Numbered from the stretch's first letter, positions 1 through 8,144 are shown. The stretch is 41,678 nucleotides of DNA from Candidatus Zhuqueibacterota bacterium (GCA_013202295.1 JABMRT010000189.1:1-41678); one strand, 5' to 3'. Notes: a model not told the origin generated them from the sequence alone. Program-made: numbers and translations.

Positions 1-68
1 GAGTTAATAAAAAACTATTGGGAAGCGACGTGGGATCTGCTTGTCCGTCTAATTTAAGGAGCCATGAA

Positions 69-1085
69 ATGAAAAAGACATGTATCCTCTTTTTGATCAT
101 GCTACTGAGTCTGCCGCTCTACTCGCAGAACGTCACAAAAGTGGGAACAACCGCAGCAGGATTTCTGAATATTGATGTGGGAGCCCGCGCCGTAGGCATG
201 GGCTCAGCATATGTGACATTGTCAGATGATCCGACAGGCATTTACTGGAATCCCGCAGGACTAGCGAAAATCAACTCGGCCCAGACTATGTTCAGCCATA
301 CATCCTGGCTGCTTGACATCTCCTTTGACTTTGCAGCTGTGACTATCCCGCTGAAAGGTCTGGGCACTTTGGGTGTATCCGCTATTTTTTTGACCATGAG
401 TGACATGGAGCGTACCACAATCGATCAGCCTATGGGAACGGGTGAGTATTTCAGTGCAGGCAGTTACAGCTTTGCCCTGTCCTATGCAAGAAACCTAACC
501 GACCGGTTCAGCATCGGAGGCAACGCCAAATTCATCCATGAGAAGATCTATCACTCATCTGCCAATGGCATTGCGTTTGATATTGGAACACTGTTTGAGA
601 CCCAGTTTAATGGACTCATGATCGGCATGTCCATTACCAATTACGGCACCAAAATGCAGATGAATGGCCGGGACATGCTGATCCAAAGTGATGTGGATCC
701 TTCGATCTCCGGAAACAATGAGAACATCAACTCGCATCTGGATACAGATGCATTTGACCTCCCGCTGATGTTCCGAGTAGGATGCAGCATAGATGTACTC
801 AAAGGCGCGGGCAACTCGAATCTGATCGTGGCAGTGGACGCACTGCACCCGAACAATGATGTGGAGTACATGAATATCGGAACCGAGTATGTGTTCAACC
901 GGATAGTGGCCCTCCGTGCCGGATACAAGTCGCTGTTTGCCAGGGATTCTGAGGTGGGTCTGTCATTCGGCGGCGGACTTCAATACCGGATCATGGGTTT
1001 CACTGAACTGAAACTCGATTATGCTTTTCAGAATTTTGGGTTGTTGAAGAATGTTCAGAAGTTTACGCTGACGTTGGGATTTTAA
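69..1085 (+). CDS. PorV/PorQ-family outer-membrane beta-barrel protein
   Basis: Predicted 338-residue outer-membrane barrel of the PorV/PorQ (UPF0164-like) family. In T9SS bacteria such proteins form part of the secretion or attachment apparatus. A signal peptide covers about residues 1-20 (MKKTCILFLIM...LYSQ). Directly after it comes the family signature GARAVGMGSAYV, followed by DDPTGIYWNPAGLA, and the protein ends in alternating beta strands closing on a terminal Phe. The start at 69 is chosen because AAGGAG (56-61) lies 7 nt upstream; an in-frame ATG at 18 has no such site and would bury the signal peptide. The next gene, a chaperone-like lipoprotein, starts 57 nt downstream in the same direction. 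The family call is solid, but whether this is the true PorV shuttle or a paralogue cannot be told from the sequence. Confidence 0.85.
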   Translation: MKKTCILFLIMLLSLPLYSQNVTKVGTTAAGFLNIDVGARAVGMGSAYVTLSDDPTGIYWNPAGLAKINSAQTMFSHTSWLLDISFDFAAVTIPLKGLGTLGVSAIFLTMSDMERTTIDQPMGTGEYFSAGSYSFALSYARNLTDRFSIGGNAKFIHEKIYHSSANGIAFDIGTLFETQFNGLMIGMSITNYGTKMQMNGRDMLIQSDVDPSISGNNENINSHLDTDAFDLPLMFRVGCSIDVLKGAGNSNLIVAVDALHPNNDVEYMNIGTEYVFNRIVALRAGYKSLFARDSEVGLSFGGGLQYRIMGFTELKLDYAFQNFGLLKNVQKFTLTLGF

Positions 1086-1142
1086 ATTATTTTTTGTCAT
1101 GTCAGTCAATCCAGATAATATCAAAGGTGCAGATCTTTATAA

Positions 1143-2606
1143 ATGAAAAAAATATCACATCATCTGCTCATTCTCTCCTTCATTTTATTTGGGATCACTT
1201 GTAATAGGAAACCTGTTTCTGATCTTGATAATCCCATCCTTGCCACTATTGACAAGAAGACCATCACAATTAGAGATTTCAGGGGACGTGCTGAACTCAC
1301 CAACCGTCCTGGAAATATTAAAACACGGAATGCCGTTTTAAACAACCTGATAGTAGAGAAACTTCTGGCCATGGAAGCCGGCGACACCTGCGAACTTGCG
1401 ATGAATCCGGTCTTTCAAGCGCGTATTCAAGGGATTCGTGAACAGAACATGAGAGAAGCACTGTATGAAGAGGTCGCATTAAACACAATTCAACTCAATT
1501 CTGAAGAACTTAACAAAACATATGATCTCTCAAAGCGGGTTTACGAACTCGCTTTCTTTACGATTAACAATCCATCAATCGTTCATGAAATTGAAGCAAG
1601 GCTCGAAGCCGATCCAGGTTCCCACACTGAGATTTTTAATGAAATTCAACAGAAATGGGAAACCGGAATTCAAACGATAAAATATCGCGATCCCGAACAT
1701 GATCTGATTCACACAGCGCTCTTTTCAGAATCATTGGGAGAGGGACAGGTCATCGGTCCGATTCATCTGGAAAATACTCAGGTCGTCATGATGAAAGTAA
1801 CTAATGTAAAGATCCATCCGGTGATCGGGCCAGAGGATCAGGCGATCCGTCTAAAACAGGTTGAGAAAAAAATGACGGGAATCAGAGCCCGTGAGGCATG
1901 GAATCAATACAAGGCTGAACTGATGTCGGGGAAAAATATCCGGTTTTACAAGGAAAGTTTTGACCGGATAGTTAAATTGTACCAGACGAATAACCCAGAT
2001 CCAAACGCTCTTGAAGATCTGGGAAATCCATCATTGCATGAAGAGCGACCCTCACATTTGAATGCGCCCACTCGGCTCGATGAAATCCTGGAACAACCCT
2101 TTTTTACCGTGGGTAATGCGCTCTGGACCGTCGGGGATTTTAAAAATGCCATCAAGTCGCATCCACTGGTATATGATCACAAAATAGCCAATTCTGAATC
2201 CTTTCATTTCCATTATAAAAAAGCCGTGGTCGATCTGATTGTTGACCATTTTTTAAATCAGGAGGCTTATAAACGAAATCTGGACAAGATAGCGAATGTG
2301 AATCGGAAAGGTGAACAGTGGGCCGATAGTTATTTGGCCAAATATCAACTGAACACATATTTGGAAAAGATGAATCTGGAAGAATTAAAAGCGCACGATC
2401 CAAGCTATAGAGGGCCACGCATTTTAAATGAATATATTTTCCAGCTGAAAGAGAAACATAAAGACCGCATTCAGATTAACACAGATGCATTAAATCAAAT
2501 CCCTTTAACCAATACACCCATCTTTGCCTATCAACGCGGCATGCCCTACCCGACTGCTGTACCTCCCTTTCCAAATCTGACAAGTACTGACACCTTGATA
2601 TTCTAA
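1143..2606 (+). CDS. Parvulin/SurA-like peptidyl-prolyl isomerase, probable lipoprotein
   Basis: 487 residues. The hydrophobic N-terminus ends at Cys20 (LFGITCN), a plausible but imperfect lipobox with Thr at -1. Residues 30-75 (DNPILATIDKKTITIRDF, then LNNLIVEKLLAMEA) match the SurA/PrsA N-terminal chaperone helix bundle that precedes PpiC domains. The region around 130-225 could be a degenerate PpiC fold (TALFSESLGEGQVIGPI resembles the conserved segment of parvulins). A second N-domain-like stretch follows at about 315-345 (FFTVGNALWTVGDFKNAI). The likely role is periplasmic folding of outer-membrane or secreted proteins, which fits the PorV-like gene just upstream. The ribosome-binding site is weak (AAAGGTG). 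The general family is fairly sure; isomerase activity is not demonstrated by any visible residue. Confidence 0.65.
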   Translation: MKKISHHLLILSFILFGITCNRKPVSDLDNPILATIDKKTITIRDFRGRAELTNRPGNIKTRNAVLNNLIVEKLLAMEAGDTCELAMNPVFQARIQGIREQNMREALYEEVALNTIQLNSEELNKTYDLSKRVYELAFFTINNPSIVHEIEARLEADPGSHTEIFNEIQQKWETGIQTIKYRDPEHDLIHTALFSESLGEGQVIGPIHLENTQVVMMKVTNVKIHPVIGPEDQAIRLKQVEKKMTGIRAREAWNQYKAELMSGKNIRFYKESFDRIVKLYQTNNPDPNALEDLGNPSLHEERPSHLNAPTRLDEILEQPFFTVGNALWTVGDFKNAIKSHPLVYDHKIANSESFHFHYKKAVVDLIVDHFLNQEAYKRNLDKIANVNRKGEQWADSYLAKYQLNTYLEKMNLEELKAHDPSYRGPRILNEYIFQLKEKHKDRIQINTDALNQIPLTNTPIFAYQRGMPYPTAVPPFPNLTSTDTLIF

Positions 2607-2625
2607 TATTCTCAGGAGATCATAT

Positions 2626-2963
2626 ATGTATCGAAAAGCACCTATACCAATTTTTCTCTTCATTCTGTGGATTATTCAATCTGCTTGAGCAGATGTCAAA
2701 CTGCCCCGTCTGATCAGCGATGGAATGGTTCTGCAAAGAGAGACTGAACTCAAAATCTGGGGCTGGGCTTCCGCCAATGAACAGGTTACCCTTACGTTTT
2801 TGGACGGTACTTATCAGGCAGTCAAGGGCGACGAGGGAAGATGGGAAGTAAAGCTCCCTCCCATGAAAGCTGGCGGCCCTCACACCATTAACATCCTGGC
2901 AAAAATCACATCACTTTAAAGGAGGGATTGCCCACATCACCATTCAGAACGGATGGCAAATAA
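2626..2963 (+). pseudogene. Decayed sialate O-acetylesterase-like gene (N- and C-terminal remnants)
   Basis: An ATG at 2626, preceded by CAGGAGA, opens a signal peptide (MYRKAPIPIFLFILWIIQSA) that is interrupted by an in-frame TGA at 2686-2688. The frame continues with ADVKLPRLISDGMVLQRETE and later IWGWASANEQVTL and MKAGGPHTI, typical of the mature N-terminus of the 9-O-acetylesterase (sialate O-acetylesterase) family. That frame stops at 2919. A different frame at 2919-2963 reads KEGLPTSPFRTDGK and then a stop, closely resembling the extreme C-terminus of the same family (LYNKEGLPASPFRTD). The whole catalytic middle, including the GQSNME serine motif, is absent. I read this as one nonsense mutation plus a large internal deletion with a frame change. 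The TGA probably replaced a TGG Trp codon, since AWA is a normal signal-peptidase site. The family identification comes from memory of the motifs. Confidence 0.75.
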
Positions 2964-2999
2964 GGCTTTTATTTATGGTTTCGATTCGAATTTTTACAC

Positions 3000-3028
3000 T
3001 TGATTACAGACGTTTTATCTTGTATAAT
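3000..3028 (+). promoter_or_regulatory. Sigma-70-like promoter for the hotdog/reductase operon
   Basis: TTGATT (3000-3005), then exactly 17 nt, then a perfect TATAAT (3023-3028), in an AT-rich stretch right after the pseudogene remnant. A transcript would start near 3035 and leave an untranslated leader of about 80 nt before the GTG at 3115. That leader contains a short AT hairpin (3047-3065, TATCTT/AAGATA). Confidence 0.65.
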
Positions 3029-3114
3029 TAAAGGGGAGAAAGAAGTAGTATCTTTATAAGATATTACGGAATCTCGTTCATCATATATTTCATAAAAACG
3101 ATTGAGAGAGCAAA

Positions 3115-3675
3115 GTGGCCCAAGAACAGCTTTATTTACAGAAGATGACAGAATGGTCAGAAAATTCTGATACTGACAACCTGCCGCGTGTTGATAAAAA
3201 ATTAATTCACAAGTCAAAGGACATCAATAATTTTGTATCTCGTATAGAAAACATTGAGCTGGGTGACGCTGATTATTTTCTCAGTCAGGTCATTCTGGAT
3301 GGCAAACATCCCTATTTCTTTGAACATGACTATGATCATGTGCCCGGCCTGTTGATGATTGAGACCGGTCGGCAGATCGGCACCGCAATTGCCCATCTCT
3401 ACTATGACGTGGATTTTGAGACGGTCTTTATACTGAATGAAATGAACATTCGCTTTTTTTCGTACACCGAATTATCCAAACCTCTTTTTTTGAAATCCAT
3501 AGTTCGGAACAAGCTTATCCGCAAAGGCAAACTGAATCAGATGGAGCATGACGGTTATTTTATCCAAGACGGCAATGAGGTCGCCTACATGAGCGGAACC
3601 TGGCAGATGTATAACAAAAAAGTCATTGAGCGTTTCCGCAAATCCTCCCGTAATACCACACTGAGCCTCGAATAA
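3115..3675 (+). CDS. AfsA-like hotdog-domain protein
   Basis: 186 residues, starting at GTG 3115; an alternative ATG lies at 3145 with a poorer upstream site. The core segments HPYFFEH (65-71), DHVPGLLMIETGRQIGTA (74-91) and FLNEMNIRFF-like strands match the A-factor biosynthesis hotdog domain (AfsA, PF03756). Streptomyces AfsA joins a beta-ketoacyl-ACP to dihydroxyacetone phosphate (DHAP) to begin butyrolactone synthesis. AfsA has two hotdog repeats in about 300 residues, whereas this protein carries only one, so it may work as a homodimer. It is the first gene of a tight operon; the next gene begins 3 nt after its stop. The family assignment rests on the DHVPG/E-x-x-RQ pattern. The substrate is unknown, and a generic FabZ-type dehydratase fold is the main alternative. 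Confidence 0.7.
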   Translation: MAQEQLYLQKMTEWSENSDTDNLPRVDKKLIHKSKDINNFVSRIENIELGDADYFLSQVILDGKHPYFFEHDYDHVPGLLMIETGRQIGTAIAHLYYDVDFETVFILNEMNIRFFSYTELSKPLFLKSIVRNKLIRKGKLNQMEHDGYFIQDGNEVAYMSGTWQMYNKKVIERFRKSSRNTTLSLE

Positions 3676-3678
3676 TTC

Positions 3679-4605
3679 ATGAGAACCTGTCAATATATCT
3701 ATTGCAGGAATTCCTTCGATGGGTCTCTCGCAGTCTGTCCGGTGTGCGGATATCCGGTAGATGATTCGAATGTAAACACACTGGATTTCGCTCTGAAGAA
3801 TGCGCCCAAACTGCCCGTCGAATCTGTGATTGACATGCATCAGATCATTCCCAATCGGGAAGGCATGTTCGATGCGCAGATCCAAATGATGCATGGGATT
3901 GGTGTGGAAAAAGCACTGCTCCAATCTGTACCTACCAAAGTGACTTCCATCTGGAGCAACCGGCAATTACTGGAGATTCAAAAGGCTCATCCGGAACAAT
4001 TTATTATTTCCCATTTCATGGATCCTCGACATCCCCTGGCCCGGAAACGGCTAAGGCAATATCGGGAACGCGGGGTGCGGTTTATCAAGCTGCTCCCTTG
4101 TCTGGGTTATCAACCGGACGACAAGCGTTGGGACCGCTTTTTCAAGACCATGGAATCATTTGGATTGATCGCCATGATCCATACAGGATTCATTACGGCC
4201 AGGCATAAGGATGAAGAGCGCCGCGCCGGCGTGTTTCTGCATTCGAAATACGGACGTCCCATTTTCTTCGATATTCTGGCCCGAAAATATCCGGGCATTC
4301 AATTTATTCTCTGTCACATGGGCGGATCGATCTGGACCCGCGAAGCCGTGGAAATGGTGAATCAGCATGAAAATGTGTGGGGCGATGTTAGCGGTTCAGG
4401 CCTTCAGGCATTGAAAAGAATTGTACGGGAGGATATAAATGTGGATTGGTCGAAGCTCTTCTGGGGTAACGATTCATCCCCCTTCATGTATCCGTATAAT
4501 TTAAACCTGCTAATACATTATTTGTCAGAAATTAAAAAACCGGATCTGCCCCGACAGCTTCTTCACAACAACTCGTACCAATTCATTAGTAAACATATCA
4601 CATAA
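3679..4605 (+). CDS. Amidohydrolase (Amidohydro_2 family) with N-terminal zinc ribbon
   Basis: 308 residues. The N-terminus carries two Cys pairs (C4/C9 and C20/C23, CPVCGYP) forming a probable zinc ribbon. From about residue 47 a TIM-barrel amidohydrolase of the ACMSD/PF04909 type follows: IDMHQ (D52, H54), MIHTGF (H168), CHMGG (H213) and WGNDSS (D265) sit where metal ligands are expected. The usual HxH pair is reduced to H54-Q-I56, so one classical ligand is missing. These enzymes hydrolyse or decarboxylate cyclic and carboxylated compounds through a metal-bound water; here the substrate is unknown. The stop codon overlaps the next start by one base (TAATG), implying translational coupling with the acyltransferase. 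The barrel call is solid, activity less so. Confidence 0.75.
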   Translation: MRTCQYIYCRNSFDGSLAVCPVCGYPVDDSNVNTLDFALKNAPKLPVESVIDMHQIIPNREGMFDAQIQMMHGIGVEKALLQSVPTKVTSIWSNRQLLEIQKAHPEQFIISHFMDPRHPLARKRLRQYRERGVRFIKLLPCLGYQPDDKRWDRFFKTMESFGLIAMIHTGFITARHKDEERRAGVFLHSKYGRPIFFDILARKYPGIQFILCHMGGSIWTREAVEMVNQHENVWGDVSGSGLQALKRIVREDINVDWSKLFWGNDSSPFMYPYNLNLLIHYLSEIKKPDLPRQLLHNNSYQFISKHIT

Positions 4606-5192
4606 TGGATTACATCAACCATCCATTTTATTTGTCGATCAGAGCGGTTCTTAAGCTTATCACCCGGTTTATATTCTGGGTTAAAGGATACCGCATTCAC
4701 AGTGGAGAGCATCTCCCGAAAAAGCGGCAGGCCTGCATTCTCATCGCCAATCATGCGGCCTTTGTGGACTCCATATACCTCATCGCCAGTGTCAGGCCCC
4801 GATTCACAATCTGCGGAGCCAAGCCGAAATATTTTCGAAAATGGCCGATACGTCAGCTCTTTCAAATTGCCAATATTCTGAAAGTGGAAAGCCACGAGCA
4901 ATTTCTGAAGGACTGCCGCCTGCTGCTCCGATCCGGGGAAGTGATACTGGTCTATCCGGAAATGGGACGCAATCCCGATGCGATGGGCCCATTCCAGACA
5001 TGGGCAGCAGAGGTTGCACTGGCTGAAAAAGTGCAGGTCATCCCCTGTTATCTGTATGGGACGACAAACGGACAGAGCGGGAAGAAGCGGCTGATTGTGG
5101 GATCACCCATTGAACCGCAGGGGAATGCGGAATCTTTAACACAAATGTTTCGGGAATCAATACTCTCCTTAAAACCGGATAAACAGGCATAA
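4605..5192 (+). CDS. PlsC-type 1-acyl-sn-glycerol-3-phosphate acyltransferase
   Basis: 195 residues. The acyltransferase catalytic motif HX4D is present as NHAAFVDS (H50, D55), and the glycerol-phosphate-binding block is VYPEMGRNPD (117-126), where most PlsC proteins have FPEGTRS. The segment VIPCYLYGT matches the later conserved VPV block. A single hydrophobic stretch near residues 17-27 suggests peripheral membrane attachment. PlsC transfers an acyl chain to the sn-2 position of lysophosphatidate. In this operon it may instead acylate a special lipid made with the hotdog enzyme and the reductases. At 195 residues it is shorter than the roughly 240 of PlsC. It overlaps the preceding stop and ends 2 nt before the next gene. 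Confidence 0.8.
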   Translation: MDYINHPFYLSIRAVLKLITRFIFWVKGYRIHSGEHLPKKRQACILIANHAAFVDSIYLIASVRPRFTICGAKPKYFRKWPIRQLFQIANILKVESHEQFLKDCRLLLRSGEVILVYPEMGRNPDAMGPFQTWAAEVALAEKVQVIPCYLYGTTNGQSGKKRLIVGSPIEPQGNAESLTQMFRESILSLKPDKQA

Positions 5193-5194
5193 TC

Positions 5195-6181
5195 ATGATT
5201 CTTGTAACAGGAGCGACAGGATTCATCGGACATCATGTAGTTCGAAACCTGTTGGACAAAAAATTAAAACTTCGAATCCTTCTTCTTGAATCTGAACGGG
5301 GGAGTGAAAAAGAGTTTCCAGATACAGAAGCAGTATTTGGCGATCTCTCGAATGAGGCTGTCTTGAAGAATGCGTTATCGGGTGTCGAGACAGTAATCCA
5401 TTTGGCCAGTAAAAATATTGATCGGGATGGATCTGGATTTCAGAAAATCAATGTGGAGGGAACGCAGCGTCTCTGCAGCCAGGCCGTCGAGGCCGGAGTT
5501 GAGTGCTTCATCTATCTGAGTACGGTAGGAGTTTATGGTCATCGAAAACTCCGGAATGCGGATGAAACCACGTCTGTTAATCCGGACACCGATTTTTCAC
5601 GCTCTAAAGCCGAAGCGGAAAAGATTGTGCTAAGCCATCATCACGCCGGAGATTTTACTGGATTTGTACTCCGCCACCGATTTGTGTACGGCAAGGGAGA
5701 TCTCCATGTGATTCCCCGCATGATACGGGCCGCACAAAAATATCCTTTTCTCATTAGTAAAGGCAGGGCGCGTCTTTCAATGATCCTGGTTGACGATCTG
5801 GCTAAGATCATATCCCACTTTGTTTTGGATGATGCACAACCTGATGCATTGCCTGTTTATCATGTCACAGACGGCGCGCCTTTACGATATCGGGATCTTA
5901 TCCACACCCTCTGTTATGCATATGGATTTAATCCACCCGGATGGAACATCCCTTTTAACCTGCTCTATTACCCCATATGGTTAAAGGAAAAACTGACTGG
6001 TACAGATCCTGAGACAACCAAAGCATCGCTCTCTTCCATCCGTCTAAAGCTGGTGGGTCTGGACAATTACTTTTCAAATCGGAAATTGATGCAAACCTTT
6101 CCAGGTCTGACTTTGACTCCCTTCGAATCAGCGTTCCCGGATCTGAAAGAATACTACTCACAGTTTGTGGACAAATCATAG
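5195..6181 (+). CDS. NAD(P)-dependent epimerase/dehydratase (extended SDR)
   Basis: 328 residues. The Rossmann fingerprint VTGATGFIGHHVV (G6, G9, G12) is at the very N-terminus, with GDLSN around residue 49 and LSTVGVYG at 108-115. This is the extended short-chain dehydrogenase/3-beta-hydroxysteroid dehydrogenase-like group, which oxidises, reduces or epimerises alcohols and sugars. The catalytic YxxxK reads FSRSK (F134, K138), so the general-acid Tyr is replaced by Phe although the Lys and the upstream Ser/Thr remain. A sequence-level Y-to-F change suggests altered or lost redox chemistry. The gene is the fourth in the operon, 2 nt after the acyltransferase. The substrate cannot be predicted. 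Confidence 0.8.
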   Translation: MILVTGATGFIGHHVVRNLLDKKLKLRILLLESERGSEKEFPDTEAVFGDLSNEAVLKNALSGVETVIHLASKNIDRDGSGFQKINVEGTQRLCSQAVEAGVECFIYLSTVGVYGHRKLRNADETTSVNPDTDFSRSKAEAEKIVLSHHHAGDFTGFVLRHRFVYGKGDLHVIPRMIRAAQKYPFLISKGRARLSMILVDDLAKIISHFVLDDAQPDALPVYHVTDGAPLRYRDLIHTLCYAYGFNPPGWNIPFNLLYYPIWLKEKLTGTDPETTKASLSSIRLKLVGLDNYFSNRKLMQTFPGLTLTPFESAFPDLKEYYSQFVDKS

Positions 6182-6188
6182 AGGCAGT

Positions 6189-7028
6189 ATGACTGATATA
6201 ACCATTAATAAAGTGGCTTTGATCACCGGAGCTTCATCCGGAATCGGCAGAGCGCTCGCATTGGCCATGGCGGAGAAGGGTTTTGATCTCATGCTATTCG
6301 GACGGCGTGAGGACAGGCTGACGGAACTCAAATCGGAAATCAAGGAGAAATTCGGCGGACAGGTCATCCCCGTTTCCTGCGATGTGCGGGATGCCGCCGG
6401 AATGAAGATGAAGATTGATCAAGCCGTCAAGCAGCTGGGCCGGATCAATGTGATCGTGGCCAATGCCGGATACACAATCGCCGGTAAATTTGAAAACCTG
6501 ACAACAGACGATTATAAAAATATATTTAATACCAACTTTATAGGCATGCTCAACACCCTGTATCCTGCCCTGCCCTATTTAAAAGAAAGTAAGGGAACGG
6601 TGGTCGTCGTAGGAAGTATACTTGGTGAATTCGGTATCATGGATCGGTCGGCCTATGTTTCCACAAAATTTGCCATGCGGGGATTCTACGAATCAGTGCG
6701 CTATGAGCTGAAAGAAATGGGGATTTCCTTTTTATTCACTGAACCCGGATTTGTCAGCACGGAACTCCGCCACATGGATAAGGCAGGAAATCGTATTGAA
6801 ACCGTGACGGCTAAAGACAAAAAAGCCACCTCTCATGGCGGCATTTCAGCAACTCCGGAAAAGGTAGCCGGCGACATCATCAAGGCGCTGCCAAAAAGTG
6901 GATTTCGGAAACGTGTAATAACCGGACATGGCAAAGTATTCGTGTTTCTCAATTGGCTCTGCCCCAACGGGCTGGCATCATTTATTTATCGAAATCGGGA
7001 TGCGATCAGGAAAAAGGTGGTCAAATAG
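6189..7028 (+). CDS. Classical short-chain dehydrogenase/reductase
   Basis: 279 residues. Complete classical SDR: TGASSGIG (13-20), VANAG (90-94), catalytic VGS (S143) and YVSTK (Y156, K160). A C-terminal segment (VFVFLNWLCPNGLASFI) is hydrophobic and may attach the protein to the membrane, as in lipid-acting SDRs. The start at 6189 follows GAGG (6181-6184); an in-frame ATG at 6165 lies inside the upstream gene. It likely reduces a ketone using NADPH. Given an AfsA-like enzyme and a PlsC in the same operon, candidate substrates are a butenolide intermediate or an acyl-DHAP ketone, both inferences. It is the last gene of the tight set; 46 nt separate it from the next gene. Confidence 0.85.
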   Translation: MTDITINKVALITGASSGIGRALALAMAEKGFDLMLFGRREDRLTELKSEIKEKFGGQVIPVSCDVRDAAGMKMKIDQAVKQLGRINVIVANAGYTIAGKFENLTTDDYKNIFNTNFIGMLNTLYPALPYLKESKGTVVVVGSILGEFGIMDRSAYVSTKFAMRGFYESVRYELKEMGISFLFTEPGFVSTELRHMDKAGNRIETVTAKDKKATSHGGISATPEKVAGDIIKALPKSGFRKRVITGHGKVFVFLNWLCPNGLASFIYRNRDAIRKKVVK

Positions 7029-7074
7029 TATCAGAGATTAACTGGACCTTTGCCGAAAAATGGAGTGGGCACAC

Positions 7075-8073
7075 ATGGAATCTACTAAACCCATCAAAAC
7101 AATAGTCTGCATCCCCAATTTATTAATATTCATATTTCTTTCCATATTTATTTTTTCCTGCGATTCACCCACTGAGAATGATCCACCAAAAGAAGTACCC
7201 CACGAAGAACGATGGGGAATTTATGTTTTAAATCTCGCTACAGAAGGAGTTGAATTGATTACAAGTTCATCAAGCCCCTTTTCATTTTTCCGGCTGAGTA
7301 ATAAAGGAGAACATTTCATCTTCTCAAGAAAATTCGATAGCCTAAATAACGAAAATGAAGAAATCTGCATCATGGATTCAGAGGGCAATAATTTCCAGAG
7401 ACTGACTGACAATGAGTATCTAGATGTATATCCGGCATTTTCGTCACAGGATACCTGCATTGTGTTTTTGTCAAGTTGGCAGGAAACACTGAATCTCGAT
7501 TTATACAAGATGGATGTAGATGGCAGCAATCAGCGGTTGTTCTATGATTCCGGTTCTCACGATGCAGATGTCCACTGGATGGGCGACAGAATCACCTTTA
7601 CTGCGAACAGCAGGATTTGGACCATCAATTCAAATGGCAGTGATCCTGTTGCAGTCACGGATCCACCCAATGCGGGTGAATGGGGCGAGGCGCCTTACCC
7701 CTATGGAGATTACGATCCTCGATTAAGCCCAGTTGGATCTCGAATCGCTTTCTCCAGAATGGTGGATGCCAGTAATCCTCACGGAGGATATGACATTTTT
7801 CTTGTCAGTTTGGATGGCACAGGAGTGATGAATTTGACCAATTCCGGATATACCCAGGGAGTGGCCAACTGGTCTCATCAGGGTGACAGGATTGTCTACC
7901 AGGTATCAGCGATTGGTACGCAGGGCAAGTATGATATCTATATGATCAACTCAGATGGCAGTAACATTCAGAATATTACTCCGGATTATTTTCCAAATGA
8001 TTTTTTATGCCATTCGCCTGCATTTTCAATGGATGATACTAAAATCTATTTCGTAGGTGAATGGTGGGAATAA
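7075..8073 (+). CDS. TolB-like beta-propeller lipoprotein
   Basis: 332 residues. The N-terminal hydrophobic segment ends in IFSC (Cys29), a lipoprotein signal. The rest consists of WD40-like PD40 repeats as in TolB: units such as EEICIMDSEGNNFQRLT, LDLYKMDVDGSNQRL, SRIWTINSNGSDPVAVT, YDIFLVSLDGTGVMNLT and YDIYMINSDGSNIQNIT alternate with strands like GSRIAFSR and GDRIVYQV. About six blades are visible. Likely a periplasmic or surface binding protein. It is unlikely to be TolB itself, since no Pal/TolA genes are near and the TolB N-terminal domain is lacking. The start at 7075 is taken because GGAG (7062-7065) lies 9 nt upstream. Confidence 0.8.
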   Translation: MESTKPIKTIVCIPNLLIFIFLSIFIFSCDSPTENDPPKEVPHEERWGIYVLNLATEGVELITSSSSPFSFFRLSNKGEHFIFSRKFDSLNNENEEICIMDSEGNNFQRLTDNEYLDVYPAFSSQDTCIVFLSSWQETLNLDLYKMDVDGSNQRLFYDSGSHDADVHWMGDRITFTANSRIWTINSNGSDPVAVTDPPNAGEWGEAPYPYGDYDPRLSPVGSRIAFSRMVDASNPHGGYDIFLVSLDGTGVMNLTNSGYTQGVANWSHQGDRIVYQVSAIGTQGKYDIYMINSDGSNIQNITPDYFPNDFLCHSPAFSMDDTKIYFVGEWWE

Positions 8074-8144
8074 TTACATTCTTAAATTGGATTTTTTAAT
8101 TTTTCTACAATAAAAAGTTGCTAGACTCTAGGAAGGATTTTTCA

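Noticed and set aside
2686-2688. In-frame TGA as a selenocysteine or recoded Trp codon
   Set aside because: It falls in the signal peptide where Trp (TGG) is expected, the rest of the gene is deleted, and other genes in the window use TGG for Trp and TGA as a stop. A simple nonsense mutation explains it.
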